Part shown: in pieces, positions 1-9,903 of the stretch | Layout: every line of letters starts with the position of its first letter | Numbering within the stretch: position 1 is the first letter of the stretch | Assembly (NCBI RefSeq): GCF_023898315.1 | Contig: NC_064615.1 | Span: forward strand, 736,419,450-736,483,449 | DNA length: 64,000 nt | Direction: 5' to 3' | Source: Schistocerca nitens | Taxonomy: Eukaryota; Arthropoda; Insecta; Orthoptera; Acrididae | Position numbers and translations under genes: made by a program | Notes under the pieces: generated by a model | Database searches by the model: none | What the model was told of the DNA's origin: nothing | The model's input: only the letters and a program-made list of their open reading frames with translations

Positions 1-239
1 CTATTGATGAAACGTTACAGGCGCCACAAGGTGTCCATGTTGTTTAACACGTTTGTCGGTGTCACTGGTCAGAACCGACGAATAGTACTGCAAATTGCTC
101 TTTATCCCTTGCAATATAACTTAAAATGTGAAAATTCTATCCTAGGTTTGTTTTCTTTACTTCTTCTTCGACTTGTACCACTACAAATTAGTCGATTTCG
201 CCTTCCAGTACCCTCAGTTGATCCAATCGTGAAAGCTGT

Positions 240-803
240 TAACCCCTTCTCAACCACTGTACAATCAATATAGAATTCCCACGATTCCACTCTTAGTTCT
301 TCTCTGGACCCACATTACCATCTTCTTAAGCCACCTGTCATTGTTCATTCCTTTATCATGCGCAAACCACTGCAGACTTTTATTCTACAGTCTGCTCGTT
401 ATGGACTGTGTCACTTCCATTTTTCTCCTTTTTAGAGTTTTTTATTTTATTTTCACGGTTGACCTGCAGGCATCTTCTCATAAAATCTAATTCCATTATC
501 CTAACTTATCTCATTTTTTATCCTAAGTGGCCACATTTCTGCTGCATAAGTAGCTGTATTCTCAATGACACTATGGAATATCCTTTTTTCATTCTGTTAA
601 ATAATATTATTGTTCTCAGCTTTGTCGCTCGTTCAGTCATCGCTGATTTCGTGTCAACATCTTTGTCGCAGGTTCCGCCGCTGGATATAACAGAATCCAA
701 ATACTTGAAACTATCGGTTTTTAATTTCCATCCTTCGAGTTGTTGTATCTTATCAGAATTAATTGTTTGACCTGATCTTGTGTATTACTTCTGCAACTTA
801 TCC
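240..803 (-). pseudogene. LINE reverse-transcriptase 3' part (decayed)
   Basis: This is the C-terminal part of a non-LTR retrotransposon ORF2, read on the minus strand from about 803 downward. Visible blocks are GQTINSDK, then SFKYLDSVISSGG (the usual FKYLGS.IS.DG block after the RT palm), and after further decay SLQWFAHDKGMNNDRWLKK, which matches the LxWFGHVxRMxDDRWPK block near LINE C-termini. Stops and frameshifts break it. It is the continuation of the RT piece at 2212-2760; a Tc1-like element now separates the two. Assignment to a LINE is firm from the block order, but the clade (RTE/Jockey-like) is uncertain. Confidence 0.75.
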
Positions 804-804
804 A

Positions 805-2209
805 CACTACTCGCCATTAAAATTGCTACACCACGAAGATGACGTGCTACAGACGCGAAATTTAACCGACAGGAAGAAGATGCTGTGATATGCAAATGAT
901 TAGCTTTTCAGAGCATTCACACAAGGCTGGCGCCGGTGGCGACACCTACAACGTGCTGACATGAGCAAAGTTTCCAACCGATTTCTCATACACAAACAGC
1001 AGTTGACCGGCGTTGGCTGGTGAAACGTTGTTGTGATGCCTCGTGTAAGGAGGAGAAATGCGTACCATCACGTTTCCGACTTTGATAAAGGTCGGACTGT
1101 AACCTATCGCGATTGCGGTTTATCGTATCGCGACATTGCTGCTCGCTTTGGTCGAGATCCAATGACTGTTAGCAGAATATGGAATCGGTGGGTTCAGGAG
1201 GGTAATACGGAACGCCGTGCTGGATCCCAACGGCCTCGTATCACTAGCAGTCGAGATGGCAGGCATCTTATCCGCATGGCTGTAAGGGATCGTGCAGCCA
1301 CGTCTCGATCCCTGAGTCAACAGATGGGGACGTTTTCAACACAACAACCATCTGCACGATCAGTTCGACGACGTTTGCAGCAGCATGGACTATCAGCTCG
1401 GAGACCATGGCTGCGGTTAACCTTGACGCTGCATCACAGACAGGAGCGCCTGCGACGGTGTACTCAATGATGAACCTGGGTGCACGAATGGCAAAACGTC
1501 ATTTTTTCGGATGAATCCAGGTTCTGTTTACAGCATCATGATGGTCGCATTTGCGTTTGGCGAATCGCGGTGAACGCACATTGGAAACGTGTATTCGTCA
1601 TCGCCATACTGGCGTATCACCTTGGGTGTTGGTTTGGGGTGGCATTGGTTACACGTCTTGGTCACCTCTTATTCGCATTGACGGCACTTTGAACAGTGGA
1701 CACTACATTTCAGATGTGTTACGACCCGTGGCTCTACCCTTCATTCGATCCCTGCGAAACCCTACATTTCAGCAGGATAATGCACGACCGCATGTTCCAG
1801 GTCCTGTACGGGCCTTTCTGGATACAGAAAATGTTCGACTGCTGCCCTGGCCAGCATATTCTCCAGATCTCTCACTAACTGAAAACGTCTGGTCAATGGT
1901 GACCGAGCAACTGGCTTGTCACAATACGCCAGTCACTACTCTTGATGAACTGTGGTATCGTGTTCAAGCTGCATGTCAGTTGTACCTGTACACACGATCC
2001 AACCTCTGTTTGACTCAATGCCCAGGCGTATCAAGGCCGTTATTACGGCCAGAGGTGGTTGTCTTGAGTACTGATTTCTGAGGATCTATACACCCAAATT
2101 GCGTGAAAATGTAATCACATGTCAGTTCTAGCATAATATATTTGTCCAATGAATACCCGTTTATCATCTGCATTTCTTCTTGGTTTAGCAGTTTTAATGG
2201 CCAGTAGTG
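805..2209 (+). mobile_element. Tc1-like DNA transposon, 1405 bp, inside a LINE
   Basis: Imperfect terminal inverted repeats of about 35 bp bound the element: the left begins CACTACTCGCCATTAAAA and the right, read inward, CACTACTGGCCATTAAAA. The right flank carries TA at 2210-2211; the left equivalent is CA at 803-804, best read as a mutated TA target duplication. The inside is one transposase gene with HTH and DD34E blocks. Removing the element restores the reading of the host LINE from FADDVIIF...EHIL into the next block. Confidence 0.9.
1036..2072 (+). pseudogene. Tc1-like transposase (broken)
   Basis: This is a cut-and-paste transposase of the IS630-Tc1-mariner superfamily. From the ATG at 1036 the N-terminal paired-like HTH region is visible (SYRDIAARFGRDPMTVSRIWNRW). 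Two adjacent TGA codons follow at 1468-1473, then the first catalytic Asp in VIFSDESRFCL. A one-base loss near 1565 shifts the frame. The second Asp lies in FQQDNARPHV. The Glu follows 34 residues later in SPDLSLTENVW, where the usual NPIE is altered. A second shift near 1975 scrambles the C-terminus. The native frame would end with the TGA at 2070. The double stop is well explained by two CGA codons decaying to TGA at CpG sites. It cannot make a full protein. Confidence 0.9.
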
Positions 2210-2211
2210 TA

Positions 2212-2760
2212 AGATGTGTTCCATCTCTTGTCTGCTGTTTTCGAAAATGATTACGTCATCTGCAAAAAAAAATTGTGAATGCATTCCGTCCTGTCCAACT
2301 AACATACTTATTCCTTAACAATTTTTCTACCACGCCTTTAGCGCTTACTCTGTGTATATCTTAAAAAGTAAAAGTGACAAACTACAACTAAGCTTAAGAT
2401 CTTTAGTGGTTCTAAAGCTTTCTGTTATTCGTTTTCCAATCTTTACTTTGGCTTCTGTCTCCTTGTACTTTCTCATGATTATATTAATTCACTTATCACT
2501 TACTTTTAATCTGTTCATGGCAGATGCAGTCTCAGAGCTTGGTATGGTGTTGTACGCTTTTTTCAAATCCACAAAAGTCATATGCATTTCTCTGTTACTA
2601 GCTCTATTCTTTCCAGTTGCTAATATAAGACAGTGGATGTTATCCGAACGTGATCTACCAGCCCTTGAGGTCACTCTGTTCCTCTGAGAGATACGCCGTA
2701 TTCTGCTCAATCTTTTCTTGAGGGATACTAAGAAAAGTATTCACCTGCAATATGAACAAG
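2212..2760 (-). pseudogene. LINE reverse-transcriptase 5' part (decayed)
   Basis: This is the upstream half of the LINE that carries the Tc1-like insertion. Reading leftwards from about 2710, a fingers-like stretch (RNRVTSRAGRSRSDNIHCL, the usual GFRxGRSTTDxIFTL block) leads into motif A, HMTFVDLKKAYNTIP. After a gap or frame change comes motif C, FADDVIIFENSRQEMEHIL. The aspartates of motifs A and C are still present, but no single frame joins them. The remaining 5' part, with the endonuclease, is not recognisable beyond about 2760. Confidence 0.8.
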
Positions 2761-3720
2761 ACTTCTTTACTTAAACATGAAATTTTTTAAAAAGCTATTT
2801 TTCTAGACAGTGATAAATGTTACATGAGAGGTATTATTTTTTTGTTTTAATGCAGTTCCATGTAGTAATTCGTGTGAAAAATAAATTGAAATTTGATACA
2901 ATTTTTTTCGCCTGGAAACATTGAAACAAATTCCGTACCAATGCACTCTGAGTTCGATGAAAAACTATAAATATGATCTAAAAACTGTCACATGAAATAC
3001 GACGGCAGGTTGTGAATAAAGTACGATCACGTTGCACTTTCGTGATTGAATGTTTAAGGCAGATTATAGTGCCGTGATTTCATAGATTATGAGCGCGAAT
3101 AATGACAGTTTCGAGTAGGTATTTACGTCGAACAAGGTAAGAGTTTCGCCAAGTTATTTTAACAATTTTTTCTCTAGCTATGATGGACAGGTGCACTAGG
3201 TAATAGCAACTGTTACAAATTCATATCGTTTTCGGCAGCGAAGTAATAATCCCTTATCATTGTCATACTGCACGTCTAAGATTGTCTCACAAGGTGTATT
3301 ACATCTACATATGTAATTCGGAAGCCACCGCATGAGGAATGACGAAGGTTGCATTTGGATGCTGGCTTTTGTTTCCGTCATTTTTACGCGGAACAAAAGA
3401 AATTGCATTTAACATTGAGGCTTGTTCCCTTCTCAACACTCCCTATAAGCCCATGCCGCATCCATGGCTCTTCAGACTGCCGTCGATGATCTCTACTGTT
3501 ATCTTTGCCTGTCCCACTGAAGAGAAGAAACAAGCCTTTTAAAATCTTTCCGGGTAAGATGGCAGCCAAAATCGAAATAATGCAGGTGTCATTAACTCCG
3601 CGCTATCGTATGCCGATGAAAGCAAAGTACGGCAAGAAAGCAGGTAAAAATTCTAGTAATTTGACTTCTAATTAGCAAAGCTAAGAGAATAGTAGGCGTA
3701 ATTCATGCTTTATAGTCAGA
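2761..3720. other. No gene seen (upstream of esterase exon)
   Basis: AT-rich DNA with only short chance frames. I see no splice-flanked esterase-like exon, RNA gene or clear transposon protein here. It presumably belongs to an intron of esterase gene 1. Confidence 0.4.
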
Positions 3721-3721
3721 A

Positions 3722-4956
3722 TTCTTTACAGACGAATGGAAAAACTAGTAGAAGCGGACCTCGGGGAAGATCAGTTTGGATTCCGTAGAAATGTTGGAAC
3801 ACGTGAGGCAATACTAACCTTACGACTTATCTTAGAAGAAAGATTAAGAAAAGGCAAACCTACGTTTCTAGCATTTGTAGACTTAGAGAAAGCTTTTGAC
3901 AACGTTAACTGGAATACTCTCTTTCAAATTCTGAGGGTGGCAGGGGTAAAATACAGGGAGCAAAAGGCTATTTACAATTTGTACAGAAACCAGATGGCAG
4001 TTATAAGAGTCGAGGGGCATGAAAGGGAAGCAGTGGTTGGGAAAGGAGTGAGACAGGGTTGTAGCCTCTCCCCGATGTTATTCAATCTGTATATTGAGCA
4101 AGCAGTAAAGGAAACAAAAGAAAAATTCGGAGTAGGTATTAAAAGTCATGGAGAAGAAGTAAAAACTTTGAGGTACGCCGATGGCATTTTAATTCTGTCA
4201 GAGACAGCAAAGGACTTGGAAGAGCAGTTGAACGGAATGGACAGTGTCTTGAAAGGAGGATATAAGATGAACATCAACAAAAGCAAAACGAGGATAATGG
4301 AATGTAGTCAAATTAAATCGGGTGATGCTGAGGGGATTAGATTAGCAAATGAGACACTTAAAGTAGTAAAGGAGTTTTGCTATTTAGGGAGTAAAATAAC
4401 TGATGATGGTCGGAGTAGAGAGGATATAAAATGTAGACTGGCAATGGCAAGGAAAGCGTTTCTGAAGAAGAGAAATTTGTTAACATCGAGTATAGATTTA
4501 AGTGTCAGGAAGTCGTTTCTGAAAGTATTTGTATGGAGTGTAGCCATGTATGGAAGTGAAACATGGACGATAAATAGTTGAGACAAGAAGAGAATAGAAG
4601 CTTTCGAAATGTGGTGCTACAGAAGAATGCTGAAGATAAGGTGGGTAGATCACGTAACTAATGAGGAGGTATTGAATAGGATTGGGGAGAAGAGAAGTTT
4701 GTGGCACAACTTGACAAGAAGAAGGGATCGGTTGGTAGGGCATGTTTTGAGGCATCAAGGGATCACAAATTTAGCATTGGAGGGCAGCGTGGAGGGTAAA
4801 AATCGTAGAGGGAGACCAAGAGATGAATACACTAAGCAGATTCAGAAGGATGTAGGTTGCAGTAGGTACTGGGAGATGAAGAAGCTTGCACAGGATAGAG
4901 TAGCATGGAGAGCTGCATCAAACCAGCCTCAGGACTGAAGACCACAACAACAACAG
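3722..4956 (+). mobile_element. LINE copy A, 3' part with CAA-repeat tail
   Basis: A 5'-truncated non-LTR retrotransposon ending in AAGACCACAACAACAACA. A close relative with the same tail lies at 25826-27060. Both are inserted in the same orientation as the esterase gene. Confidence 0.9.
3736..4938 (+). pseudogene. LINE ORF2 reverse transcriptase (one stop)
   Basis: A nearly complete RT palm and C-terminus in one frame. It begins with LGEDQFGFRRNVGTREAI, then motif A FLAFVDLEKAFDNV and motif B RQGCSLSPMLFNLYIEQA. Motif C reads RYADGILILSE: the usual YADD is YADG, with GGC at 4183-4185. The FCYLGSKITDDGRS and MYGSETWTI blocks follow. A single TGA at 4579-4581 interrupts the frame; the sister copy has a sense Leu codon there. 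After it come RRMLKIRWVDHV and the closing GHVLRHQG...GRPRDEYTKQI...DRVAWRAASNQPQD. Loss of the second catalytic Asp and the stop both argue it is dead. The endonuclease domain is missing through 5' truncation. Confidence 0.92.
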
Positions 4957-5298
4957 TCAGAACACAATCCTTTTTGATGATCGCTATACACAGTGCAGAC
5001 ACGCGTAAGGTTAGTGAAGAAACAATGTTTAGTCTTGTTTTAATTGACTGTTACTTTGGTTCTTGGCATAATTAGGAACAAAAAACACGCAACACTTGTG
5101 TAACAATCATAAGTTTGGTTTTGTAACCTAGTAAGCTGCCATCAAGAGATGTTTATTATTACAGTAAGCGATAGCTAAAAAGTTATCTCACGACCAATTG
5201 CTCACAATGTCATTAAGTTAACCGACGACTAGAAGAAAGAAGTACGTGAGATAAACGTATTGTAATTCCGTTGACGTCTCTGCGATTTTCTCTTCCAG

Positions 5299-5431
5299 CT
5301 GAGTTCGCATCTCTTTTTTGTGGAAGGAGTGGACGGTGCGATCAGAAGCATGGCCCAGTACTCTTCAGAGCCTCTGTACTACTACCAGTTTGCCTACAAT
5401 GGTCCGACTACTCAGTTCCCAGGTGGTCCAG
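5299..5431 (+). CDS. Carboxylesterase gene 1, internal exon
   Basis: An exon of a type-B carboxylesterase, an alpha/beta hydrolase that cleaves ester bonds; insect members are typically secreted, or act on juvenile hormone, pheromones or xenobiotics. A pyrimidine-rich acceptor (TTTTCTCTTCCAG) precedes it and a GTAAGA donor follows. It starts in phase 0 and ends in phase 1, giving 44 full codons. The translation LSSHLFFVEGVDGAIRSMAQ continues to EPLYYYQFAYNG, which matches the family block just before the catalytic-His exon (xxPVYxYxFxYxG). Phase 1 joins exactly to 25426 to give PGGPGAAHDD. The intron is 20 kb and full of transposons. Upstream exons, including the one with GESAGG, are not in the window. 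The exact esterase clade cannot be told. Confidence 0.85.
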
Positions 5432-5879
5432 GTAAGAAATGACCTTCTCAGATCCAATACTTTGCAAATTACTGTTCTAAAGCCGCCAACTATATAAGTA
5501 AATCAAACATAGTTTTATAATTACAAATTTTGCTAAAGATTTAAAAAATGTCGGTATGTAATCTCATGCTTCGAAAATAGCGAGGCTCAAATAAATATTT
5601 ATCTTGTATTTATTTACTTCATAGCAGACGGCGGATACAAAACATGAGTAAAGCATTGCGGTGGCATGGTATAGTAAAAGTGCTTTTGATATTTAAAGGA
5701 ACTCGAGGATAAATAATAAATATATGACATTCTTACCAGTCTTTATATAATTTGTTGACATTGCGGTGGGTGCGAGTACAAGTAACCATCAAAGAAATGT
5801 GATATGTCTTGTGGCGGTTGAGGTGCAATGAGAACAGAACCCAGATAAACAATGTAGAACAGTTTCATTAATAAATAGA
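5432..5879 (+). other. Start of 20-kb intron of esterase gene 1
   Basis: Begins with the GTAAGA donor. No coding or repeat structure is recognised before the C/T-rich repeat at about 5880. Confidence 0.6.
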
Positions 5880-7335
5880 AGAGTACCCGGTGTACGTATT
5901 CATTCCACTCATCTCTTTGACTATCTCAGCCCTCTACCTCTCTCTGTCCACCTGCACCACCCCCTCTCCTCTCTGTCAATCTGCTCCACCACCCTCTGTC
6001 CATCTGTTCCTCCCCGTCTGTCCATCTTTTCCTCCCCCTCTAATTCGATCTTCCTTCCCCTCTCTTTGTCTACCTCCACCTTCTCCTCGCACTCTCTATC
6101 TCCTCCTCCCCTGTTCACCTCCTTCCCTTTCCGTTTTGTGTCCATCCCCTCCTCTCACCTATCTCTGTCGATCACCGCTTCTTCCCTTCCTCTGTTCATT
6201 TCTTCCTCTCCTTCTGTCTGTTCATCTTCTCCCCCCTCCCTCCATCTTCTCTCTGCTTATATCTTCCTCCCACTCCTCCCCTCTTTCCTTTTTCTGTCCA
6301 CGTTCTCCCCTCTCTCTGTCCATTCCCCCTCCTCTATCTCTATCCATCTCCTCTTCCACCTAACTGTGCATATCTCCTCCTTCCCCTTGCTGTCTGTCCA
6401 TCTCTTCACCCCTCTTCTATCTCCACATTATGGCACTCAGCCCAATAGAATGCTGGTAGTTCTTACACCTACAGTATTTCTTTCCAGATTGTAACTAACG
6501 TGTGTGCCAAATTTGATTGAAATCATTCCACGTGTTTAGTATGAGCTATTTGCCTGTGGCTTCGCCCACATACGCACTTGTCAAATATGTTTGACACATA
6601 TTTAGCGTATTTCACGATATCTGCAGACATATGTCGCCCTGCAGTTTCATTTTCGAGCAACTCAATGTTTGTGACGTCATGTATCCTGTACTGTGTGTTG
6701 TATAACGATATATTTTTGTAAGTATATTCAGCGACATACGTGGATACTGTCTACGAAATGTGTTGCGAATAGATTTAATAGTAATGAAGTAATAAATTAA
6801 AACACCATGCATGATGCGGGAGCTACTCACGCATCTTAGTGTTTATGGCGTCGTATCTCTTTAACTGAGTGTCGTACAATGATGTAATTTATCTAGTACA
6901 TTCAGTGATGAATGTGAATACGGTCTGAAAACTGCGTTACGAATACAATTAGTAGTAAGTAGGTAATAAATCAAAACATCGTGCTTCATGTGGCAGTTTT
7001 AGTGCACGAACAGCGAAAATACAGTAAGCGATAAACTTTTTTCCTTTCATAACTCTGTGGGGGTCCTGAGCGAGAAAAAGTTGAGTAAAAGTTCTTACAT
7101 TTTTAAGTACTGGATGGCTGAAGTATGGGTATCCTCACGTTGTGGACTACGCTGCTTTTCATGCTCATCCCAACCCCTCTGATGCGTGCGTGGTTTTCAT
7201 ACCCATGGTGATGCTTTCCAGACAGGAAATGATACATGTACCAAGCTTGGCTTAGATCAGTCCAGTAGTTTAGGAGGAAATGTTGAACATATGTACATAC
7301 ATATATACATACATAAATACATTTTTATAATTTGT
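5880..7335 (+). repeat. Dispersed repeat with long C/T tract, copy 1
   Basis: This copy starts with a form of the GTTGCCCGGGTGTGTATTTATTCC head seen at 13635. It carries a pyrimidine tract at 5910-6415 built from imperfect repeats of the type CTCTCTGTCCATCTCCTCC. It then runs through PyrACAGTATTTCTTTCCAGAT and ends in the insect-type tail CCAAGCTTGGCTTAGATCAG ... GGAGGAAATGTTGAACATA followed by ACATAC repeats. Copy 2 at 13618-14790 has the same order. It codes for nothing: the open frames in the tract are low-complexity. Confidence 0.75.
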
Positions 7336-8116
7336 ATGGATGCATCAACCTAAAGCTTCTCTACAATAGTTTGTGAAAGTTTATGATCAGCACTGAATTT
7401 GCACAAGTCTGAATTTGGGCTGAAGACCGTAATGATGAAGCACACGAAATTCGATATTCATTTGGAAGTAGAAAAAAGTAATGTAGTGAAGGTCAAAGTC
7501 TATAACAAGTTCCTGGTCATCCCCAAAGCAGGTGCAAAGTAATCGTGAAGGGGAAGACAGATCCAGACGGCTTTGTAGTTCGACGACAGCTGATGTGGCA
7601 CGGCGTCATACCTAGTGAAGTTTCCAATTGGGACCGTGATTGAAGAACTGCAGAGGCAGCCAGCCTGGGGCTCGGCAGAAGACTGGTTTAGAGCAATGCT
7701 GGGCCGCCCTATAAACACAGACAGCGTAGAGATACTAGTCTACAGGAACAATTTGAGATGAAGTGTCTTGCAGAAGTATTCATCTCCGCAGGGCTGGCGC
7801 CCTCTAGCAGCACTCGCACTGTTTCCACCTGGCCTATTCAGTGTGTACGAATGTAGTTCTGTCATCTGTAGAGTTGTAAAACTACCATGGACTACCGTAC
7901 ACTATTGTTAGTAAGCGATGACTGCGTCAATTTTCCTATCAGCTTTGATCAGTTATCATACCATTTTACCTGTACGTTAGATGTGTTGCGTACCTATCCG
8001 GCGTTAGCTGATAACGATCGCTTCCTTTCCGGTTGTGATCAGTTTTCCCCTTTGTTCCCCTAATTCATACTTACTAGATTCCCCAAAAACCGGAAGCGGT
8101 TAACTGTCTAGAAACT
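7336..8116. other. Intron, nothing recognised
   Basis: No gene or known repeat is recognised. A block at 8043-8068 (TTTTCCCCTTTGTTCCCCTA) recurs at 11447-11472, which suggests an unclassified dispersed repeat at both places. Confidence 0.4.
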
Positions 8117-8243
8117 GAGACAAATTGTGTCACGAAATTTCAACCCTGGATAGCTGATACCAGTAGGAACCAAAAGCACTAATGTTGGGTAGGTCGTCAA
8201 CGCACAATTTTTAAACTACGGAAACTTGGTGACACTCGCTCCG

Positions 8244-8248
8244 ATTGG
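8244..8248 (-). promoter_or_regulatory. CCAAT box in left TIR, facing outward
   Basis: GGCCAATCGGAGCGAGTG on the minus strand, with a TTTAAA box at 8209-8216 about 30 bp further outward. The right TIR has the same pair on the + strand (CCAAT 9773-9777, TTTAAAA 9806-9812). The spacing resembles a histone or other polymerase II core promoter. Function is inference. Confidence 0.35.
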
Positions 8249-8492
8249 CCGCGGGATTGCCCTGTTGCCGTATGCTCCGGACAACGCATGACCGCGAATG
8301 CTTTGCCTGTCGCAGATCGTGGTGCATCCAAGGCGGCCCGCACGCTCGGTCGTAGCGAGCCAGCCTTCCACTCTGGGGGCGAATCCGCCGGCGTCCCGAC
8401 ACATCCTTTGACGTGTTATGATAAGACGTACCAAGAACAAACCCGTGAATAGCTGTTAGTTCGCGTACAGAAAATCTTTTACAAATTGTGTC

Positions 8493-8508
8493 GGCCCTGA
8501 AAAGGGCC
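8493..8508 (-). promoter_or_regulatory. Histone-type mRNA 3' stem-loop
   Basis: The minus strand reads GGCCCTTTTCAGGGCC, which is exactly the metazoan replication-dependent histone stem-loop: a 6-bp GGCCCT/AGGGCC stem with a UUUC loop. It is preceded by the A-rich flank CTACAAAAGA. It lies 26 nt beyond the transposase stop codon (8535-8537), a distance typical of histone mRNAs. No AATAAA is seen nearby. In histones this element recruits SLBP and U7 snRNP for 3' cleavage without polyadenylation. That the transposon uses it so is inference. Confidence 0.6.
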
Positions 8509-8534
8509 TCTTTTGTAGCTAGGACTTTGTTTAC

Positions 8535-9590
8535 TTAAAGCAAGTGCTCAAACTGGCGACCCTCTGACGCGACACAAGCTTGCTAACGTCGAACTATGTT
8601 TTGCCGAACTCTTTCAAAGATTCCTGGCTTTGCCCTGATGTGATTGGCAGCATGTTCAATGCGATCCATTAATTCCTCTTCGTTTGTAGGTGGTTCGCGT
8701 CCCGGTGTGTGAACTAGAACTTTGAAGAATCCCCACAGGGAAAAGTTCGATGGCATGAGGCCTGGCAATCGCGGGGGCCATGTCCTACGAGCACCTCTGC
8801 TAATTACCTGGCCGTCGAAGAGTTCATTTAAATATCCGCGCACAGCACGACAGTTATGTGCGGGAGTCCCATCATGCTGCAACCACATTCGTAGCCGTAT
8901 GTCCAGCGGAAGATCTTTCAACAGGCCGGGTAGAGTTTCTTGCAAAAAGTGAAGGTAATTTGCCCCGGTAAGTCGAGGAGGTAGACGGACGGGCCCAATC
9001 AGATGGTCGTGACGTCACGTGAGGATTTCCCCTTGCCCAGTAATGAACGTTTCGAGTGTAAAGTCCATACCGATGGAAGGTGCATTCGTCGATAAACAAC
9101 ACAATGGCGGGGAAGTCGGGATCTCCTGTAACACGTCGCAGAAACCACCGGAAAAACCCTAGCCTGTGTTCATTAGTCCACCACAGGATGTACGTCTTGG
9201 ACAGTGTGGAAAGTAAATGGATGCTGGCCGTCATCCCTCAAAACCTCCCAGAGTAACCGATGAGTGACCCCCATGTCGTGTCCAACCACTGGAGTACTTG
9301 TCGTAGGTGCTTCCTCGAAGCGCTCGAGAACAGTCCCTTCAAATGCAGATTCACGTCGTGTTCGAGGTCTTTCAGCATCACCATCATATCCCACTAACGA
9401 GTCTGTTTCGCCAAGTCGCCGGTGAACTGCAGTAAACGTTTGCGGGTATGGGTGTCGTCTTGTTGGGTATGGTTTCTCATACAACCGTCGAGCTTCATGT
9501 GCATTACCGTCGACTTGTCCATAAACAAAAACCAAACGAATACGGTGCCGCTGTGCTTTCTGTATGACTAAATCGCAGGTGGTGTGTGTG
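8535..9590 (-). pseudogene. Transposase with DUF4817-like N-terminus (broken)
   Basis: Three overlapping minus-strand frames make up one transposase. The N-terminal part reads LVFVYGQVDGNAHEARRLY, typical of the DUF4817 HTH. The middle contains ILWWTNEHRLGFFRWFLRR and the first Asp block VLFIDECTFHRYGLYT. The C-terminal part contains MWLQHDGTPAHNCRAVRGYL (second Asp), WPPRLPGLMPSNFSLWGF (where the usual SPDLxPxDFFLWG is altered) and ends ACVASEGRQFEHLL before TAA at 8535-8537. Two frame changes and a TAG just before the last block break it. The start codon is not certain; no clear ATG was found upstream of the LVFVYG block. Its mRNA would end at the histone-type stem-loop. Confidence 0.85.
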
Positions 9591-9903
9591 CTCCGAAGCG
9601 AAGTTTACGTGTGAATGCCTCTGACGTGAGGTGGAGACAAACAACAAGACCTATTCGACACGTGTGCGTATCACTTTGGGGCAGTTTACGGGGCGAGGGA
9701 CGTTTGTATGTGTGACCGACAACCATAGCGCTGCCCGTCAACAGACGAACGGCAGCAGGGCAATTCCATGGCCAATCGGAGCGAGTGGCGCCAAGTTTCC
9801 GTACTTTAAAAATGATGCGTTGTCGACCTACACGACATTATTAATTTTGATTCCTACTGCCATCAGCTATCCAGGGTTAAAATTTCGTGACACAATTTTT
9901 CTC

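Larger units (their letters stand above)
8117..9903 (-). mobile_element. IS630/mariner-type transposon with ~155-bp TIRs
   Basis: Inverted repeats at about 8117-8272 and 9750-9903 bound a minus-strand transposase of the arthropod type that carries an N-terminal DUF4817-like HTH. Both ends share AATTGTGTCACGAAATTT, ACCCTGGATAGCTGAT and CTCGCTCCGATTGGCC. Both TIRs contain CCAAT followed outward by a TTTAAA box about 30 bp away. The exact target duplication was not resolved. The internal left part holds a histone-type stem-loop just after the transposase stop. Confidence 0.85.

Noticed and set aside
5890-6494. Long overlapping open frames (up to 157 codons) on both strands
   Set aside because: They lie wholly in the C/T repeat tract; Ser/Pro/Leu-only products are an artefact of the pyrimidine run. 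The same holds for 13642-14283.
8216-8440. Minus-strand frames beyond the histone-type hairpin
   Set aside because: They lie in the TIR and sub-terminal region after the transposase stop; not a histone gene. I looked for H2A, H2B, H3 and H4 C-termini and found none.
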